Counted from the first letter of the stretch, positions 34,262 through 45,884 are shown. The stretch is 64,000 bases of DNA from Symbiodinium natans (GCA_905221605.1 CAJNDS010002112.1:271001-335000), one strand, 5' to 3'. Translations and numbers: made by a program. Notes: generated from the letters alone by a model not told the origin.

Positions 34262-34504
34262 ATCCCCAAGCCCTAAACCCTAAACCCTAAACCCTAAACC
34301 CTAAACCCTAAACCCTAAACCCTAAACCCTAAACCCCCCAAGCCCTGGATCCCTACACTTCAGGGCTTTGCACCCTTCGGCCGCTTGCGCCGGGGCACGG
34401 GCGAGAAGGCAAGGTCGGTCAAGGCATCCCCGGAACCCTTTAGGGTTTAGGGTTTAGGGTTTAGGGTTTAGGGTTTAGGGTTTAGGGTTTAGGGTTTAGG
34501 GTTT
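34262..34504. repeat. CCCTAAA then TTTAGGG arrays
   Basis: About ten units each, flanking an island (34335-34438) inside SerRS intron 34058-34582. The island has a minus frame, LTDLAFSPVPRRKRPKGAKP and stop, that does not belong to SerRS. Confidence 0.9.
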
Positions 34505-34582
34505 ACCCTTCTCCCTCCGACCATGGTCGCAGAATCCTACAGCCAAAGAGAGAGCTCCCTCACGAAAGGCCGAGCACCCGGC

Positions 34583-34630
34583 CAGCCATGGGAATCTCAG
34601 CGGTGCCCGCCAGGCAAAGGTCGGAGTCAC
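34583..34630 (-). CDS. SerRS exon LAGTAEIPMA
   Basis: DSDLCLAGTAEIPMA, the 'LyLigTAEvpL' motif. The GC donor (GCCGGG) repeats the GC opening the next exon. Confidence 0.9.
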
Positions 34631-35109
34631 CTTGGGGTGGGCAGGAGGGGGATTTAGGGTTTAGGGTTTAGGGTTTGGGGCTTAGGGTTTAGGGTTTAGG
34701 GGGGCAGGGTAATCGAGTTGGAGGAGGATCCTTATAATCGCATTCAAGGTACGAGGGCATGCTTGCGATTCAAGGGCGCTTGGGTCTCTCGGTATGAAAT
34801 TCTCTTAATCAAGACACGACCAAACACGCACTTCATCAAGATGGACATTTCAGGCTTCTACTATCACATTCTTACTAACGCCCGAAAAGAATGTAATAAT
34901 GAAAGGGGCATTTTCCTAATCTTTTTAAAGTGCCCCTGTGTAAATAGTCTTTTTTCATGCGCGTGTGTATTCCGCTCATTTAGTCACTTCATTTTTTTGA
35001 GCTAAACCCTAAACCCTAAACCCTAAACCCTCTATGGCTGGGGGGAAAAAGTGAAGCAGGCGAAGCAAGGCCGAGACAAGACAGCCGAGTGCCCTCTTGG
35101 GGCGCCCAC

Positions 35110-35123
35110 TGACCTCGTAGATC
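35110..35123 (-). CDS. SerRS 14-nt microexon
   Basis: G-ATC-TAC-GAG-GTC-A completes TQ-IYEV-S between the flanking exons with matching phases on both sides. Acceptor CCAAG, donor GTGGGC. Confidence 0.65.
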
Positions 35124-35400
35124 CTTGGCTTGCATGGCTCCCAGACCCTGCCCGACACCTCCCTAAACCCTAAACCCTAAACCCTAAACCCTAAACCCTA
35201 AACCTCAAGAGTCTACGGCCTAAACCCGGCCCCAACCCCCCCAGAGACCACGCACCCACCGACGCTGGCGGCTCCAGCTCACACCCCGCCTGCATCCCTC
35301 GGAGCCTCACTTAACAACTTACAAGGGTTTAGGGTTTAGGGTTTAGGGTTTAGGGTTTAGGGACACGTCGCGAACCTGATGGCATTGCGGCCCAAGCAAC

Positions 35401-35453
35401 TGTGTGGCCTCATCGTCGCGAGGTGCAAAACCGCAGCCCGCCACAACGGGAGC
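35401..35453 (-). CDS. SerRS exon APVVAGCGF
   Basis: APVVAGCGFAPRDDEAT plus two bases; corresponds to 'v..gcGFqPr..e.tqvY'. Acceptor TCGAG; GT donor. Confidence 0.8.
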
Positions 35454-35688
35454 CTCGAGACCAACCGAGCACACGCACACTGATGCCTGCTTGTCCAACA
35501 CATCAGCCAGTGAATGCTTCTGAAAAAAAACGAAGGGCACCATCAACAATCCTGTTCCTTTGGAGTCAACATCTATATATATATGATATATATATATATA
35601 TATGTATAAAAAAAACATGTTTCCATCGTGATTTAATTTAATCATTTTTAAAGGAACTCTCTCAGCTCTTGGGGTCCCCTGCCCTCAC

Positions 35689-35759
35689 CAGGTCCGGCGG
35701 CAGGAAGGGTTGGAAACCCCGCTTCACCGCCTGCTTCGAGGTCGAGGGAGTTGGACCCC
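35689..35759 (-). CDS. SerRS motif 1 exon
   Basis: Ends AVKRGFQPFLPPDL, the conserved strand with the PP pair. GT donor GTGAGG; acceptor AAAAG. Confidence 0.85.
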
Positions 35760-38361
35760 CTTTTGCAACAGTGGGGTTTAGGGTTTAGGGTACCTAGGCC
35801 CCCAAGGTTGTACCCTTGGGTTTGGGCACCCTTTTCTGAAATTTCCTAAGGGAATATGAGGGTCACATTTGGAGAAGATTGAGGGAAACTTTTGGGGGCA
35901 CAACCGTAGGGGTACGAGTCTCAACCCCTTAGGCCTTCGAGCTCCTAAGCCCTAAAGCCTAAACCCTTGCTTGTATCCAGGCCTGTCCGTCCAAAGCCTA
36001 TAAACCCTAAACCCTTTTTTCCCTGACGCCATTCATGAAAGCGAGTTTGGTCCTCAGGGTTTTTGGGGTTTGGTTTTGAGGATTTCAGAGGTGGCCACCC
36101 AAAAAAAAACGTTGGGAATCAGGGCTTGGGACCGTTAGGATGGTTTGGTATGAGCCAGGCTTCTGAACCCATCCTCTGCTAACCAATGTGAAAAGATGAA
36201 AACATGCTTCTATACGAAAACGATGGGCAAACACATCTTCCCCCATTGTTTAGTAGCCATGACATTGGGTTGGCTGGGGCAAGACAATGCGTGTCTGGAA
36301 GCCTCTTCACAAACCCTGCTGCGCAGCGAGTGTCAAGTCAGCAACAGCGCAAGGAAGTTCCGTCCGCTTTGCAGAGACATGTAGAAATTCAGCTGGTTCT
36401 TACAAGCAACAACAAATCCATTGGCTTCTTTGTACTTGCTTCCTTCCTTAGGGTTAGCTTTTTTGGAGGTTCCCGAATTAAGGATTCGAGTCCTTTGGGG
36501 TATATGAGCCCGTTTTGTTCATGACCCCAAAATACCCATCCTCGTGGAGCGCCCATTGAACCAGGGCGATCTCAAGCAGAGCCGCGCCATTCTTGAAGTA
36601 CCTGAAACCCCCTTTCCCCCAATAGCATTGGCACAAGTGAACTCAACTATGCCAAACTCACGTTGTGTTTTCATACGGGCACATGCCTTATGCAAGCAGG
36701 TCGAGCTGCCCAAAACCAAAGCAGCTGTAACTGCATTGACTCCCGAAGTCCAAGCCTCAAAACCGAGTACGCGCGAAGCACACCCTCCCAACCCTACAAT
36801 GGCCTACAAACCCTCGCGACAAGCTCTAAACCCCGATGCGCCCAGCCCGACGTTTTTCAGGCTTGCAATGCAGGACTTCCAGATTTGAACGTATACAAGC
36901 CATACTTGTTCGAGCCCTTTCTCGGCCGTATTGAACCCTTCTTCAATTCTTACTCCGCCGTATGGAACCCTCCGCAATCAAACCCTTCTCCCACCCTGTT
37001 AATCCCTGATTCAACCCTTTTGAACCCGTTTTACACGCGCAACTCTTGCCTTGCCTCTGAAACACTAACCTAGTTGCTGAGAACCCTGGGACAAAAAACC
37101 CTTTCAATTGGGTTAGGGTTATATGGACCCCAAAAAAGTTAAGGGTTACCTACACGGGCCATAGGATTGGCGCTTAGCGTTTCTGGGGCCAAGTGGGGGG
37201 AGCGCCCTCGACGTCCAAAGCTTGCTTTTCGATGAAGCGATGAAGCGCGCAAAGCAAGAGAACAAGCAATTTAACCGGGCTTGTTGACGCAGATGTGTAT
37301 TGCTGATGAAGTCTCATTTGCCATCAAACAAAGATACAAAACTCCGTCCTCCTTCTATTTCACGTTCTCGGAGGTCTTTCAACAACAGTCGGTCATATAC
37401 ATGCCAGACATTCAATAGATCGTAGTATGATGGACATCTGTGCGTTTGGCGTCGTGCGCTCTTTCATGTTTTTGGATCAGTGGCCCACTTCCTGTAGACA
37501 ACTTTCTGACATGAGCTTGCACCTTGACTTTGCAAAATTGCCAGCATCTCGCATTTGCTTGTTTTCTGGTGTCTGAAGTCTTGACGTCTTGACTTTGCAA
37601 GCTCACGATTCGGGGTTAAATCAGTAACGTTGGGAACGAAATTATGAAAACACCAAAGCCTGTAACTAGGATTTAGGATTTCGGGCTCAGTGGGATTTAG
37701 GGTTTAGGGGTCCAGGGCCTCGACTCCCAAACCTCGAAGCCCTAAACGCCGTCCGCAATCTTGGGCCGCGTGCAAAAACTTCTGGCCGCTGACCTCTTAT
37801 GGCTGAGGGCCTTATATTTAGGGTTTAGGGTTTAGGGTTTAGGGTTTAGGGTACCCTAAACCCTCTTGCATACAGAACGCTAAAAAGCCTTTAGGGGAGC
37901 TCGCCTGGATTCACTTTTATGGCTTCGGGTGGCTCGCCCGCCTCCTAAATGGGGCCTTGCGAGATTGGGGGGGCTTTTTTGATTTTTGGGGGGGTTTCGA
38001 CTCTCACAACTTAGGGTTTAGGGTTTAGGGGTTCCTCTCATGAGGCAGATGGCATGCATGTTTTGGAGTATTATTGAAGGGTCCCCTATACACCCAAATC
38101 AACAACCGAAACGCTGTGTGATGCAGGGGAGCAGGTTGCCCTAAACCCAAAAAGAGGCCGGTCCTTGAAGCCCGCCTGAGCAATCGAAACCCTGTTGAAA
38201 CCAGCCTAAACCCTTTTGCAACAGGCTTGTGGAGGCCTAAGCCTTATAATCCGAAATGTCTGTATGGGCACTTCTCTAATTTAGGGTTCTTTTGGGATTA
38301 CAAAAAAGGGACCAGTATTTAGAGGACTCACCAAATGCACAACTCCCCAGGTTTATGATAC
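35760..38361. other. SerRS intron, 2.6 kb
   Basis: Contains an inverted-repeat element near 35805-35925, open frames on both strands at 36196-37070 without recognised motifs, and TTTAGGG at 37820-37852. No gene supported. Confidence 0.6.
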
Positions 38362-38424
38362 CTAGCTTGAAGCGCTTGCGAGCCTTCCCACCCGAGTCGA
38401 AGTCGAAGAGATCCAAGATCTTTC
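38362..38424 (-). CDS. SerRS exon LDLFDFDS
   Basis: KILDLFDFDSGGKARKRFKL matches 'G..lDl.DfErAaKvsGsRF'. Acceptor GCAAG, GT donor (GTATCA). Confidence 0.85.
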   Translation of the reverse strand, partial: ERSWISSTSTRVGRLASASS

Positions 38425-38634
38425 CTTGCCAGGGCTTAGGGTTTAGGGATCGGCAGCAGTCCGTCCTATTGAAACCCTAAACCCTAAACCCTAAACCCTA
38501 AACCCTAAACCCTAAACCCTAAACCCTAAACCCTAAACTAAGGGCCCATACATCAGAACCCCTTAAGGGAGATAGGCGACCATATTCAGGGCCCATGAAA
38601 CTACCCTCGGAGTTCAAGTGGACCCCCCCGGGTC

Positions 38635-38707
38635 CTATCTCCAAGTGGTCCCGCAACTGGAAGCCCGCATTCTCGGATGTGCGTGGTTCGCCGTTGATGC
38701 GTAGAAC
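38635..38707 (-). CDS. SerRS exon, start of catalytic domain
   Basis: VLRINGEPR through FQLRDHLEI (24 codons +1). The GA donor (GACCCG) repeats the GA that opens the next exon. Confidence 0.85.
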
Positions 38708-38949
38708 CTGCTCCCAAAGGTGCGAAGAAGGGGGAGAGCGGCAAAACATGTGACACCTGGGCTGGCTGGACTTACGGCACTGCAGCGGACAACGCACAAG
38801 AACACAAACAAACACACACACACACACACACACAAATATAAAAGGAAACACACACACACACACGCCAAAAAAAAAAAAACAAAGGAAGTCCACTGGTCCG
38901 AAGGGAGAGTTCGGGGTTAGACTTTAGGGCTTCGGGCCATAATCCCCGC

Positions 38950-38982
38950 CTTGGCGTTGTCCTCCTCGCCAATGGGCGTGTC
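38950..38982 (-). CDS. SerRS exon DTPIGEEDNAK
   Basis: 33 nt, phase 0 at both ends, matching the 'lPd.pvG.dE.dN' linker between arm and core. Acceptor CTAAG, GC donor (GCGGGG). Confidence 0.75.
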
Positions 38983-39975
38983 CTTAGTGTTCCGTTCGGA
39001 GTCGCAAACGATCGTCCAGGAAACGTTAAAGTTTGTCCGCCACAGTGGAAATAGTTCTGCATACTTATGTCTCGCAAAAAAAACGCCAGCCTCATGAAGG
39101 CGTACCTTTTACCATCTTCGGTCCTTTGTCTTCCGCAGAAATGACGTTCTTGTTTTGGTATTTCCTCGTGCGTGTACTATTAGAATTAGGACTCCTTGCG
39201 AAAAAGCCCTGATTCCGCTGCATTCTTCGGATTAATCATCCTCTTGCTGGAGCGCGGAAGACCTGACTTGCGCTGCCAACAGATGCTACATGTTCAACCC
39301 CGCCAAGACCTTACATTACTCTGGGAGCCATGCCGGGTGTGTCAAGTTCGGAACCTTGGCTGCCAGGGGTTTGGGGTTTTGCTTGTAGGGTTTAGGGTTT
39401 GGGGTTGAAAGGGTTTTAACACGGTTTGCGGTTTTGGGGGTTTAAGCTTGTCTGGCTTGCCCCCCTAAAGTTCAGGGTTTGATGAAGCGTGGAATTCCAC
39501 CCTCGGCTGTGGCTTAGTCCCCGGTTTAGGGCGGATTCAACCTCTTGGTAGCCAAGTGACAAGATTATGGTAAGGGCACCCTTCTTTCGGTTGGTTACTT
39601 TTCATGGAACTTGAACCAAACGAAGGGAAAAGGGCACCGCTGGACTACCAAGACCTGTTTGAAACGCGAGCTCTGTCGGGCACGCGGCTGCCGAACAGCT
39701 TTCCTGAGTGCCTGCCATGCAACAAGGCTTCTTCAACCGGTGTGTATATATATATATACCCTAAACCCTAAGCCCTAAGCCCTAAGCCCTAAAACCAATT
39801 CCCCCCCCCCCCCCCCCCCCCCCAAAAAAGCTCGGACAGGCGCTGAGAGGGCGAGGTGGTTCATCTCCTGGCAGGTTCCCCTTTTTGAGGGGCCGTTTTA
39901 GGGTTTAGGGCTTCAAGGTTTAGAGGGCAGAGGGTTTAGGGTTTAAGGTTTAGGGCTTCATGAATTGGATCGGGC

Positions 39976-40026
39976 TGAGGTCTCCTCAGAGAGTTCCTCC
40001 ACCTTCGCCTCCATGGTGTTGATCTC
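39976..40026 (-). CDS. SerRS exon, arm second helix
   Basis: EINTMEAKVEELSEETS, heptad-patterned coiled coil. Acceptor GACAAG; end set at a GC donor. Confidence 0.75.
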
Positions 40027-40740
40027 CTTGTCAATGGGTTTTTGGGGGGTTTAGGGTTTAGGGTTTAGGGTTTAGGGTTTAGGGTTTAGGGTTTAGGGTT
40101 TAGGGTTTAGGGTTCAGGGTTTAGGGTCTGAGGATTTCGTGGTGCTAGGGTGGTGCTGGACTCTCCGCAGCAGCAGAGCTAGCCTTAACTACGGGGGGAG
40201 CCTAAGGGGGGGGGGGGGGGGGGGTAGTATAGAGGGAACCCATGACATGATGCAATATGGCGGCGCAGAAGCTGAAGATTGGGATGCAAACTCTTCGAAA
40301 AACTTCGTGAAATGCGAAGAGCAGCCATGGCCCGTGTGGAGGGCCATCTAACACTTTTTATCCCACCCCAACCTGTTCCTTTTAGGGATTAGGCCTAAAC
40401 TCAATTCAATTGCTTGCCTGCTTCCAAATTTCTTCCACCGTCCAGGAGTTGAGGGATCAAGGCAGGTGGTTCTAGGAGTTTCAGGAAGTCCCAGAAACTC
40501 ACGACGAGGATCCAGAACTTCTTTCCTCAAACCTGAGCCCTCGAGTTGAGCCCTTTTTGAAACCGTTGCTGGCTCAATGCCAGATTACTCCCAAAACCCT
40601 AAAACCAAAAAACACAAATGTTAAACAAACATGTTAAAATCAGGGCCTGGAATGCATCCCTGCCCTCAACCCGGAGACCCTAAACCCTAAACCCCAAACC
40701 CTAACCCTAAACCCTAAACCCCAAACCCTAAACCCTTGGC

Positions 40741-40810
40741 CTCTTTGATGCGCTTGCCCTCGGCGATCAGGGTCTGCCTCTGCTCGGGCTCCATCTTCCC
40801 CTTCATGGAC
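40741..40810 (-). CDS. SerRS exon, arm
   Basis: SMKGKMEPEQRQTLIAEGKR and IKE, the loop and return helix of the arm. Acceptor CTGAG, GC donor (GCCAAG). Confidence 0.78.
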
Positions 40811-40892
40811 CTCAGATGCTCCCCCGGGTGTCTCGGATGAAGGGGGTACAAGGAGGAAATTATTCCCCTATATAACCCTATTTGTTCAATTA

Positions 40893-41310
40893 AAAAATTA
40901 ATCAATTAATAAATTAATAAATTAATAAGTTAATAAATTAATAAATTAAAAAACTAATAAATTAGTAAACTAATAAATTAATAAATTAATAAATTAATAA
41001 CTTAATAATTTAATAAATTAATAAACTAAAAAATTAATAAATTTAATAAATTAATAAATTACTAAATTAATAAATTAATAAATTAATAAATTAATAATTA
41101 TAAATAATAATTAAATGATTAATAAACTAATAAATTAATAAACTAATAAATTAATAAACTAATAAAGTAATAAATTAATAAATTAATAAATTAATACATT
41201 AATACATTAATAAATTAATAAATAAATTAATCAATAAATGAATAAATGAATAAATGAATAAATGAATAAATGAATAAATGAATAAATTAATAAATTAACA
41301 AATTAATAAA
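40893..41310. repeat. AT-rich minisatellite (TTAATAAA)n
   Basis: About 420 bp of imperfect 8-bp units TTAATAAA with a later TGAATAAA block, in the SerRS intron 40811-42872. Very low GC against its surroundings. Confidence 0.92.
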
Positions 41311-41323
41311 TATAAAATGCAAG

Positions 41324-41355
<32 letters not shown>

Positions 41356-41484
41356 TACTTCTTGTATAGTGCCTACACACCTAAGTAGCCCCTAGATAAT
41401 CCCCAAGGTCCCTTACGAGGGGCCCTCCTTTAGTCCTTTGATCGGAAGACTCGACGAAAGAAGCTTCGGTGCCATCTTTGCTGA

Positions 41485-41595
41485 CTTGAAGGTTCATGGG
41501 TAGCTATAAGTAGTGTTATCAGTAAGGTAACTACTATACCTTAACTACGGCACTTAGAACCCTAGCTATAAGTATGCATGAACCTTCAAGTATGA
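41485..41595. mobile_element. inverted-repeat element, family B
   Basis: TTGAAGGTTCATGGGTAGCT to TATGCATGAACCTTCAAGTA; SerRS intron 40811-42872. Confidence 0.78.
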
Positions 41596-42065
41596 GTTGC
41601 AAGATAGATTCCGTACTACAGCTAAACTTCGCTCGCGTTTACTTACTCCAGGAATTGGTGTTGCCTGGAAAAAGGCCGTCTAGCTAGGCGGTCTTTATGA
41701 TGCATGGGCTCGTGATGGTGGAGACATGGGGTTGATTGAAAGGCTGAAGCATTAGGTCTCATTGTGTCCAATCATTGGAAGAAAAGGTTTTTGGCATTTG
41801 ACAAGGAGAGAGCAGAATTTTACCTCTCCTGCACCTTATCGGCGGCAACTTTATCCAAGTGTATTCCACGGACCCGCTGGAGCAGAGGTTTTTCAAGCAC
41901 AAAGCTTTGCTTTCCTCATACGAGATTGGAAACTTGGATTGCCCTTTAAAAACCCTCTGAAAAATATTCCTGAATATGATCCTCTCGAACCCAACAAGGC
42001 AAAACACTAATATCCCAAGGGCCTACCGAGGAAAGTGTGTCAAGAAGCCTCCTTCGTCTTGGTAG

Positions 42066-42142
42066 CTGAGTAGGTAACATTTAACCTTTTGGGGTGCATA
42101 TCATTCTGACCCTATTGAATTGAAAGGCTAACCTTTGTAACC
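42066..42142. mobile_element. inverted-repeat element, family E (short)
   Basis: GTAGGTAACATTTAACCTTT and GGCTAACCTTTG arms around GGGGTGCATATCATTCTG; SerRS intron 40811-42872. Confidence 0.5.
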
Positions 42143-42486
42143 CCAATCCCGAAACTCTAAACCCTAAACCTCAGCAACTAAATCTCCACATGCAAGTCAG
42201 ATTGGATGGACCCCCCCGAACTGGCCCGAAAGCTTATCCCCTGTAGACCCTAAGCTCGTGCGTCAGATGTTTGGGGTTTAAAGGGTTTAGGGTTTAGGGT
42301 TCGGGGTGTATGATTTCAGGTTTCACTGCCCTGCGTTGACAGCATCCGAGGCTTTTATGAAGGAAAGAGCCACCCAGCACAACCCGAAACTCCTTGCCAA
42401 CAGGGTTTAGGGTTTAGGTTTGGGCCTTTCTATTTTCTCAGCCTTCTAAGTCCGCAAGGCCCGACATGCCTCGCAAGGTTCAGCTT

Positions 42487-42618
42487 GGGATGTTCCCCCC
42501 TTATACAAACAGTCCTTCATCGGGATTAGGGTTAGGGTTTAGGGTTTAGGCGGTTTAGGGTTTAGGGTTTAGGGTTCTGGTATCCCTTTTGAGGACTGCG
42601 ATTGTAAGGGGGGGCCAT
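42487..42618. mobile_element. inverted-repeat element, family A with telomeric loop
   Basis: Arms GGGATGTTCCCCCCTTATAC and GATTGTAAGGGGGGCCATCC; the loop is replaced by about nine TTTAGGG-type units. SerRS intron 40811-42872. Confidence 0.8.
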
Positions 42619-42872
42619 CCCAAGGTTCTGCTGGCCAGCCCCAGAATTTTGACCCAGTGCCGTACGAAAATATGGTAAACTCTGAAACCCTAAGCCTTGT
42701 GAACTAAGGTTTCCAGTGACCCAGGGAAAATGCATGCTTCTTGGGTTACTTACCTTACCTACTATAAGGAACCCAGAAACCAAAAAAGTAAACATACTAG
42801 TAAAGAATCAGAATAATACTGAGGAGAGGGCCTGCAACCAAACACCCCTGGGGTTGCTTTGGGGGGCCCGGC

Positions 42873-42905
42873 TTGGCGTTCTCGTTCCGCTTCTTCGCCA
42901 GCTGC
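42873..42905 (-). CDS. SerRS exon, arm
   Basis: QLAKKRNENA plus split Lys: the first helix of the coiled-coil arm. Acceptor TCCAG, GC donor (GCCGGG) at phase 2, completing Lys with the next exon. Confidence 0.6.
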
Positions 42906-43100
42906 CTGGAGGGGAAGGGATCCTAAACCCTTGTTTTGAACGAGGTACCTAAACCCTAAACCCTAAACCCTAAACCCTAAACCCCAAACCCCCTAAACCC
43001 TAAACTCCCAAGCCGAACCTCCCCCAGCATGAACAGCTCACCTTGATCCCTGGGACTCCACCTGTGGACCCCCTAGTCTGCACTTTAGGGGGTCGGAATA

Positions 43101-43250
43101 GTCAGTGGTTTAGGGGTTTAGGGTTAGGGGGTTTAGGGGGTTTAGGGGGTTAAGGAGGTTTAGGGGGTTTAGGGGGTTTAGGGGGTTTAGGGGGCTTAGG
43201 GGGTTTAGGAGGTTGAGGGGGTTTAGGGGGTTTAGGGGGTTTAGGGTCCT
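43101..43250. repeat. TTTAGGGGG variant array
   Basis: 9-bp units GGGTTTAGG with five-G runs; a drifted telomeric unit. Confidence 0.9.
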
Positions 43251-43595
43251 TGGTAGTCCCTATATATAACTATACGACGATAATAAACCCCCCAAAACCA
43301 TATTACATTACCCAGAGGGGGTCTGAGGGATCCTAATTTACAGATTCCCTCAGCGGATATAGGTTGGAGGTAGGATCCGCCGGCCTTTCCAAACTGTCCC
43401 TAAACCCAAAGTTTGGGCCTTTGGCTCCCATAGCTTTTGGGTTTGGGGTTTACGGTATGGGGTTTAGGGTGTACGGTTTAGGGCGAGCGGCTCAGGAAGC
43501 AGGGCAAGGCTCTAAACTTCCCAGGCTGCAGTCGTTGCCAAGGTCCAGGGATTCAGGCTTGGGGCTCTAAACCCTAAACCCTCTCTCTCTCTCAG

Positions 43596-43687
43596 GCATT
43601 CGAAACGTCAAGCCTGCCAGGGACAGCTCTCGTGGCTACCCCCGTGAAGAAAGTGTAAGCGGGACAGTCAGAAGTGTGCAAATTACG
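43596..43687 (+). CDS. plus-strand exon of an unknown gene
   Basis: Starts after a (CT)n tract ending CTCAG and ends at a strong donor GTGAGTAAG. Encodes 30 residues beginning IRNVKPARDSSRGYPREESV, phase 0 at the end. It joins in frame to the exon at 44296. Family not recognised. Confidence 0.6.
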
Positions 43688-44048
43688 GTGAGTAAGAGCA
43701 AGCGCATGCAGCAACAGCCAGACTACAACTTCGCAGAGAAGACCCTAGAAATGCGACGTAAGTCACGGATAGCTAAGCGCCTTAATCGTTGCTGCTCAAT
43801 TAAAGCTTGTATGCCCGCATTTTCAGGCAAATCAAGACACTGCGAGGACTCACAAGGTCCTAAACCCTAAAACCTAAACCCTAAACCCTAAACCCAAAAA
43901 AGCGCGGCGGGGGCTGCTGCAGCTCGAAAGCGGAGGTCCGCTGCTCCTGCCATGTAACGAGCGGAGGACTGCAGAAGCAACGGGGATTGGGGGGGGGGGG
44001 GGGGTTAGGGTTAGGGTTTCCGAATATAGGGGTGCCTTCGAATTTCAT

Positions 44049-44139
44049 TGGAATGTTCCCCCTGATGCTTATAGGCTTTTAATTTAAAGGAATATCATAC
44101 CCCCCGTTATAATCCCCACTCAGGACTGTTAGTATAAGG
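44049..44139. mobile_element. inverted-repeat element, family A
   Basis: GGAATGTTCCCCCTGATGCT to GACTGTTAGTATAAGGAGGG in the intron of the plus-strand unknown gene. Confidence 0.75.
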
Positions 44140-44295
44140 AGGGGTACCCTGTTTAGGGGTACCCTGTTTAGGGGTTCCCATAATAAGGATTAGAATATTT
44201 TGGGGAATAATCGGGGTACCCCTACTTTGGGAAATGCTCATTTAGGGTTGGGTTTAACATTGCGCATGCATTGCACCTCTGTTTTCTTGCCGCAG

Positions 44296-44382
44296 AAAGG
44301 CGTGTGGCAGTGTCCTCTTGCGCAGGAGATCCCCCCAATCTGCGAAACAGAGGAGGCAGCGGCAGCAACGAAGTGTTCATAA
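44296..44382 (+). CDS. last exon of the plus-strand unknown gene
   Basis: Acceptor TTGCCGCAG, then KGVWQCPLAQEIPPICETEE and a short Ala-rich tail ending CS and TAA at 44380-44382. The intron before it (43688-44295) carries a family A element. The gene converges on histone H3. Confidence 0.6.
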   Translation, partial: KGVWQCPLAQEIPPICETEEAAAATKCS

Positions 44383-45076
44383 GTGCAAACGCTAAACTTG
44401 GACAAATCCTTCTGAAATCGGACTGCAGCAGCTGGCTGAGTTATATACCTGACAAGAACCGAGAAGCCTCTAACGCAATGCGCGCAGAGGAAGCTGCCTT
44501 CAACGTCACGTGAAATTTGAAATGACTTGTCGGATGGCCTCGGGTCCTCTCCGATCCGTTTAGGATTTAGGGATTGGTAGAGTATTTAAGGGCCTGCCTC
44601 TGCACACGGCTGAAACTGTAGGGCTTCGGGCTTCTGGGCCTCTGGGTGTGGGGAACCCAGAAAGAACGACAAGAGAACCGGACGGCTCCGGGCTCTGAGG
44701 GGTCAGCCACCGAGATCCTGGACAGACGCCCAACAGCGCAGCAGCACGGTCAAACTTGTCTAGCAACATTTCAAGAGGCTTTGGCCTTTCACTGCTTCTC
44801 ACTTCCAGTGCAAACCCTAAACCCTAAACCCCAAACCCTAAACCCTAATCCGTGCTGCTGGCCCGCTGGGCAAGCCGCGGCATTTCTTCACCAGCCACAC
44901 TTAGGCGCTACATGCTAAAGCGACGACGACGGCCACCCCCAATTTGGTCGACACCCTCTCTCTCTTCTGAGAATACATACATACATGAATATGTATACAG
45001 AATGTATCGACTTCAATGCAGGATGTAGGGGAGTGCAGCCGTCTCGTCCTGGTCCCTGGCTGCCCTTTTGCCGGGC

Positions 45077-45256
45077 TCACGTTCGCTCGCCTCTGAGCCG
45101 ACGGGCTAGCTGGATATCCTTTGGCATGATCGTGACGCGCTTGGCGTGGATTGCGCACAGGTTCGTGTCCTCGAAGAGCCCAACGAGAAACGCCTCAGCG
45201 GCCTCCTGCAACGCCAGGATCGCCTGGGTCTGGAACTTGAGGTCAGACTTGACTTC
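45077..45256 (-). CDS. H3 exon 4
   Basis: 59 codons plus stop, from [20 protein letters not shown] to ARRLRGERT. Acceptor ACTAAG. Confidence 0.93.
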   Translation of the reverse strand, partial: EVKSDLKFQTQAILALQEAAEAFLVGLFEDTNLCAIHAKRVTIMPKDIQLARRLRGERT

Positions 45257-45360
45257 CTTAGTTGTCCAGTAACCTGGCGGAACTGAAGGTTTACCTTTGG
45301 GACTAAAAGGAGATTATATTACCCCAAAAAGGTGAAAGGCTCCCTACTCTACTAAGCTTC
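45257..45360. mobile_element. inverted-repeat element, family E (H3 intron 3)
   Basis: The entire 104-bp intron. TTAGTTGTCCAGTAACC and GGTGAAAGGCTCCCTACTC are its ends. GGAAG is present at both edges. Confidence 0.82.
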
Positions 45361-45478
45361 CTGCGCGATCTCCTTCACGAGGCGCTGGAAGGGAAGCTTG
45401 CGAATCAGCAGCTCGGTCGACTTCTGGTACTTTCGGATCTCTCGCAGGGCCAGGACGCCGGGACGGTAGCGGGTGGTC
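45361..45478 (-). CDS. H3 exon 3
   Basis: 39 codons [20 protein letters not shown] to VKEIAQ. Acceptor ATCAAAG; GA donor (GAAGCTTAG). Confidence 0.92.
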
Positions 45479-45594
45479 CTTTGATTAGGGTTTAGGTTTG
45501 TTTCTCCACAAGACATGAGAAATATGTCGTTTGCCCTTGTGGCATTCATGTGTTCCTTACGGAATAGGGGAGCTACATTACACACACACAACGC

Positions 45595-45696
45595 ACATTT
45601 CGGCCATGGATCTTCTTCATGGTGCCAATGGCAGGCGCCGCCTTTCGCGCAGCCTTTGCAACCAAATCACCACGTGCTGCCTTTCCACCAGCAGAC
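45595..45696 (-). CDS. H3 exon 2
   Basis: [20 protein letters not shown] then [10 protein letters not shown]; phases 1 and 2 fit the neighbours. GC donor inferred (GCGTTG). Confidence 0.75.
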
Positions 45697-45884
45697 CTTC
45701 GTCGTCCGTCTAGGGTTTAGGGTGTAGGCTGTAGGTTGTAGGGTTTAGGCGGTACCTTAGGTCAGAAACATGTCTTAGGCTTCGAACTCCAGATTTCGTC
45801 GTCCCAGTTTCAGCTATGGCCTCATGTATCAGATTGAGCACTAAGAAACTTAGAAGCTTTGCCCATGGACTACTGAGATGCTTC

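Noticed and set aside
41759-42010. 82-aa frames on both strands covering the same bases
   Set aside because: Located in a SerRS intron, open on both strands, no motif; kept out of the gene list.
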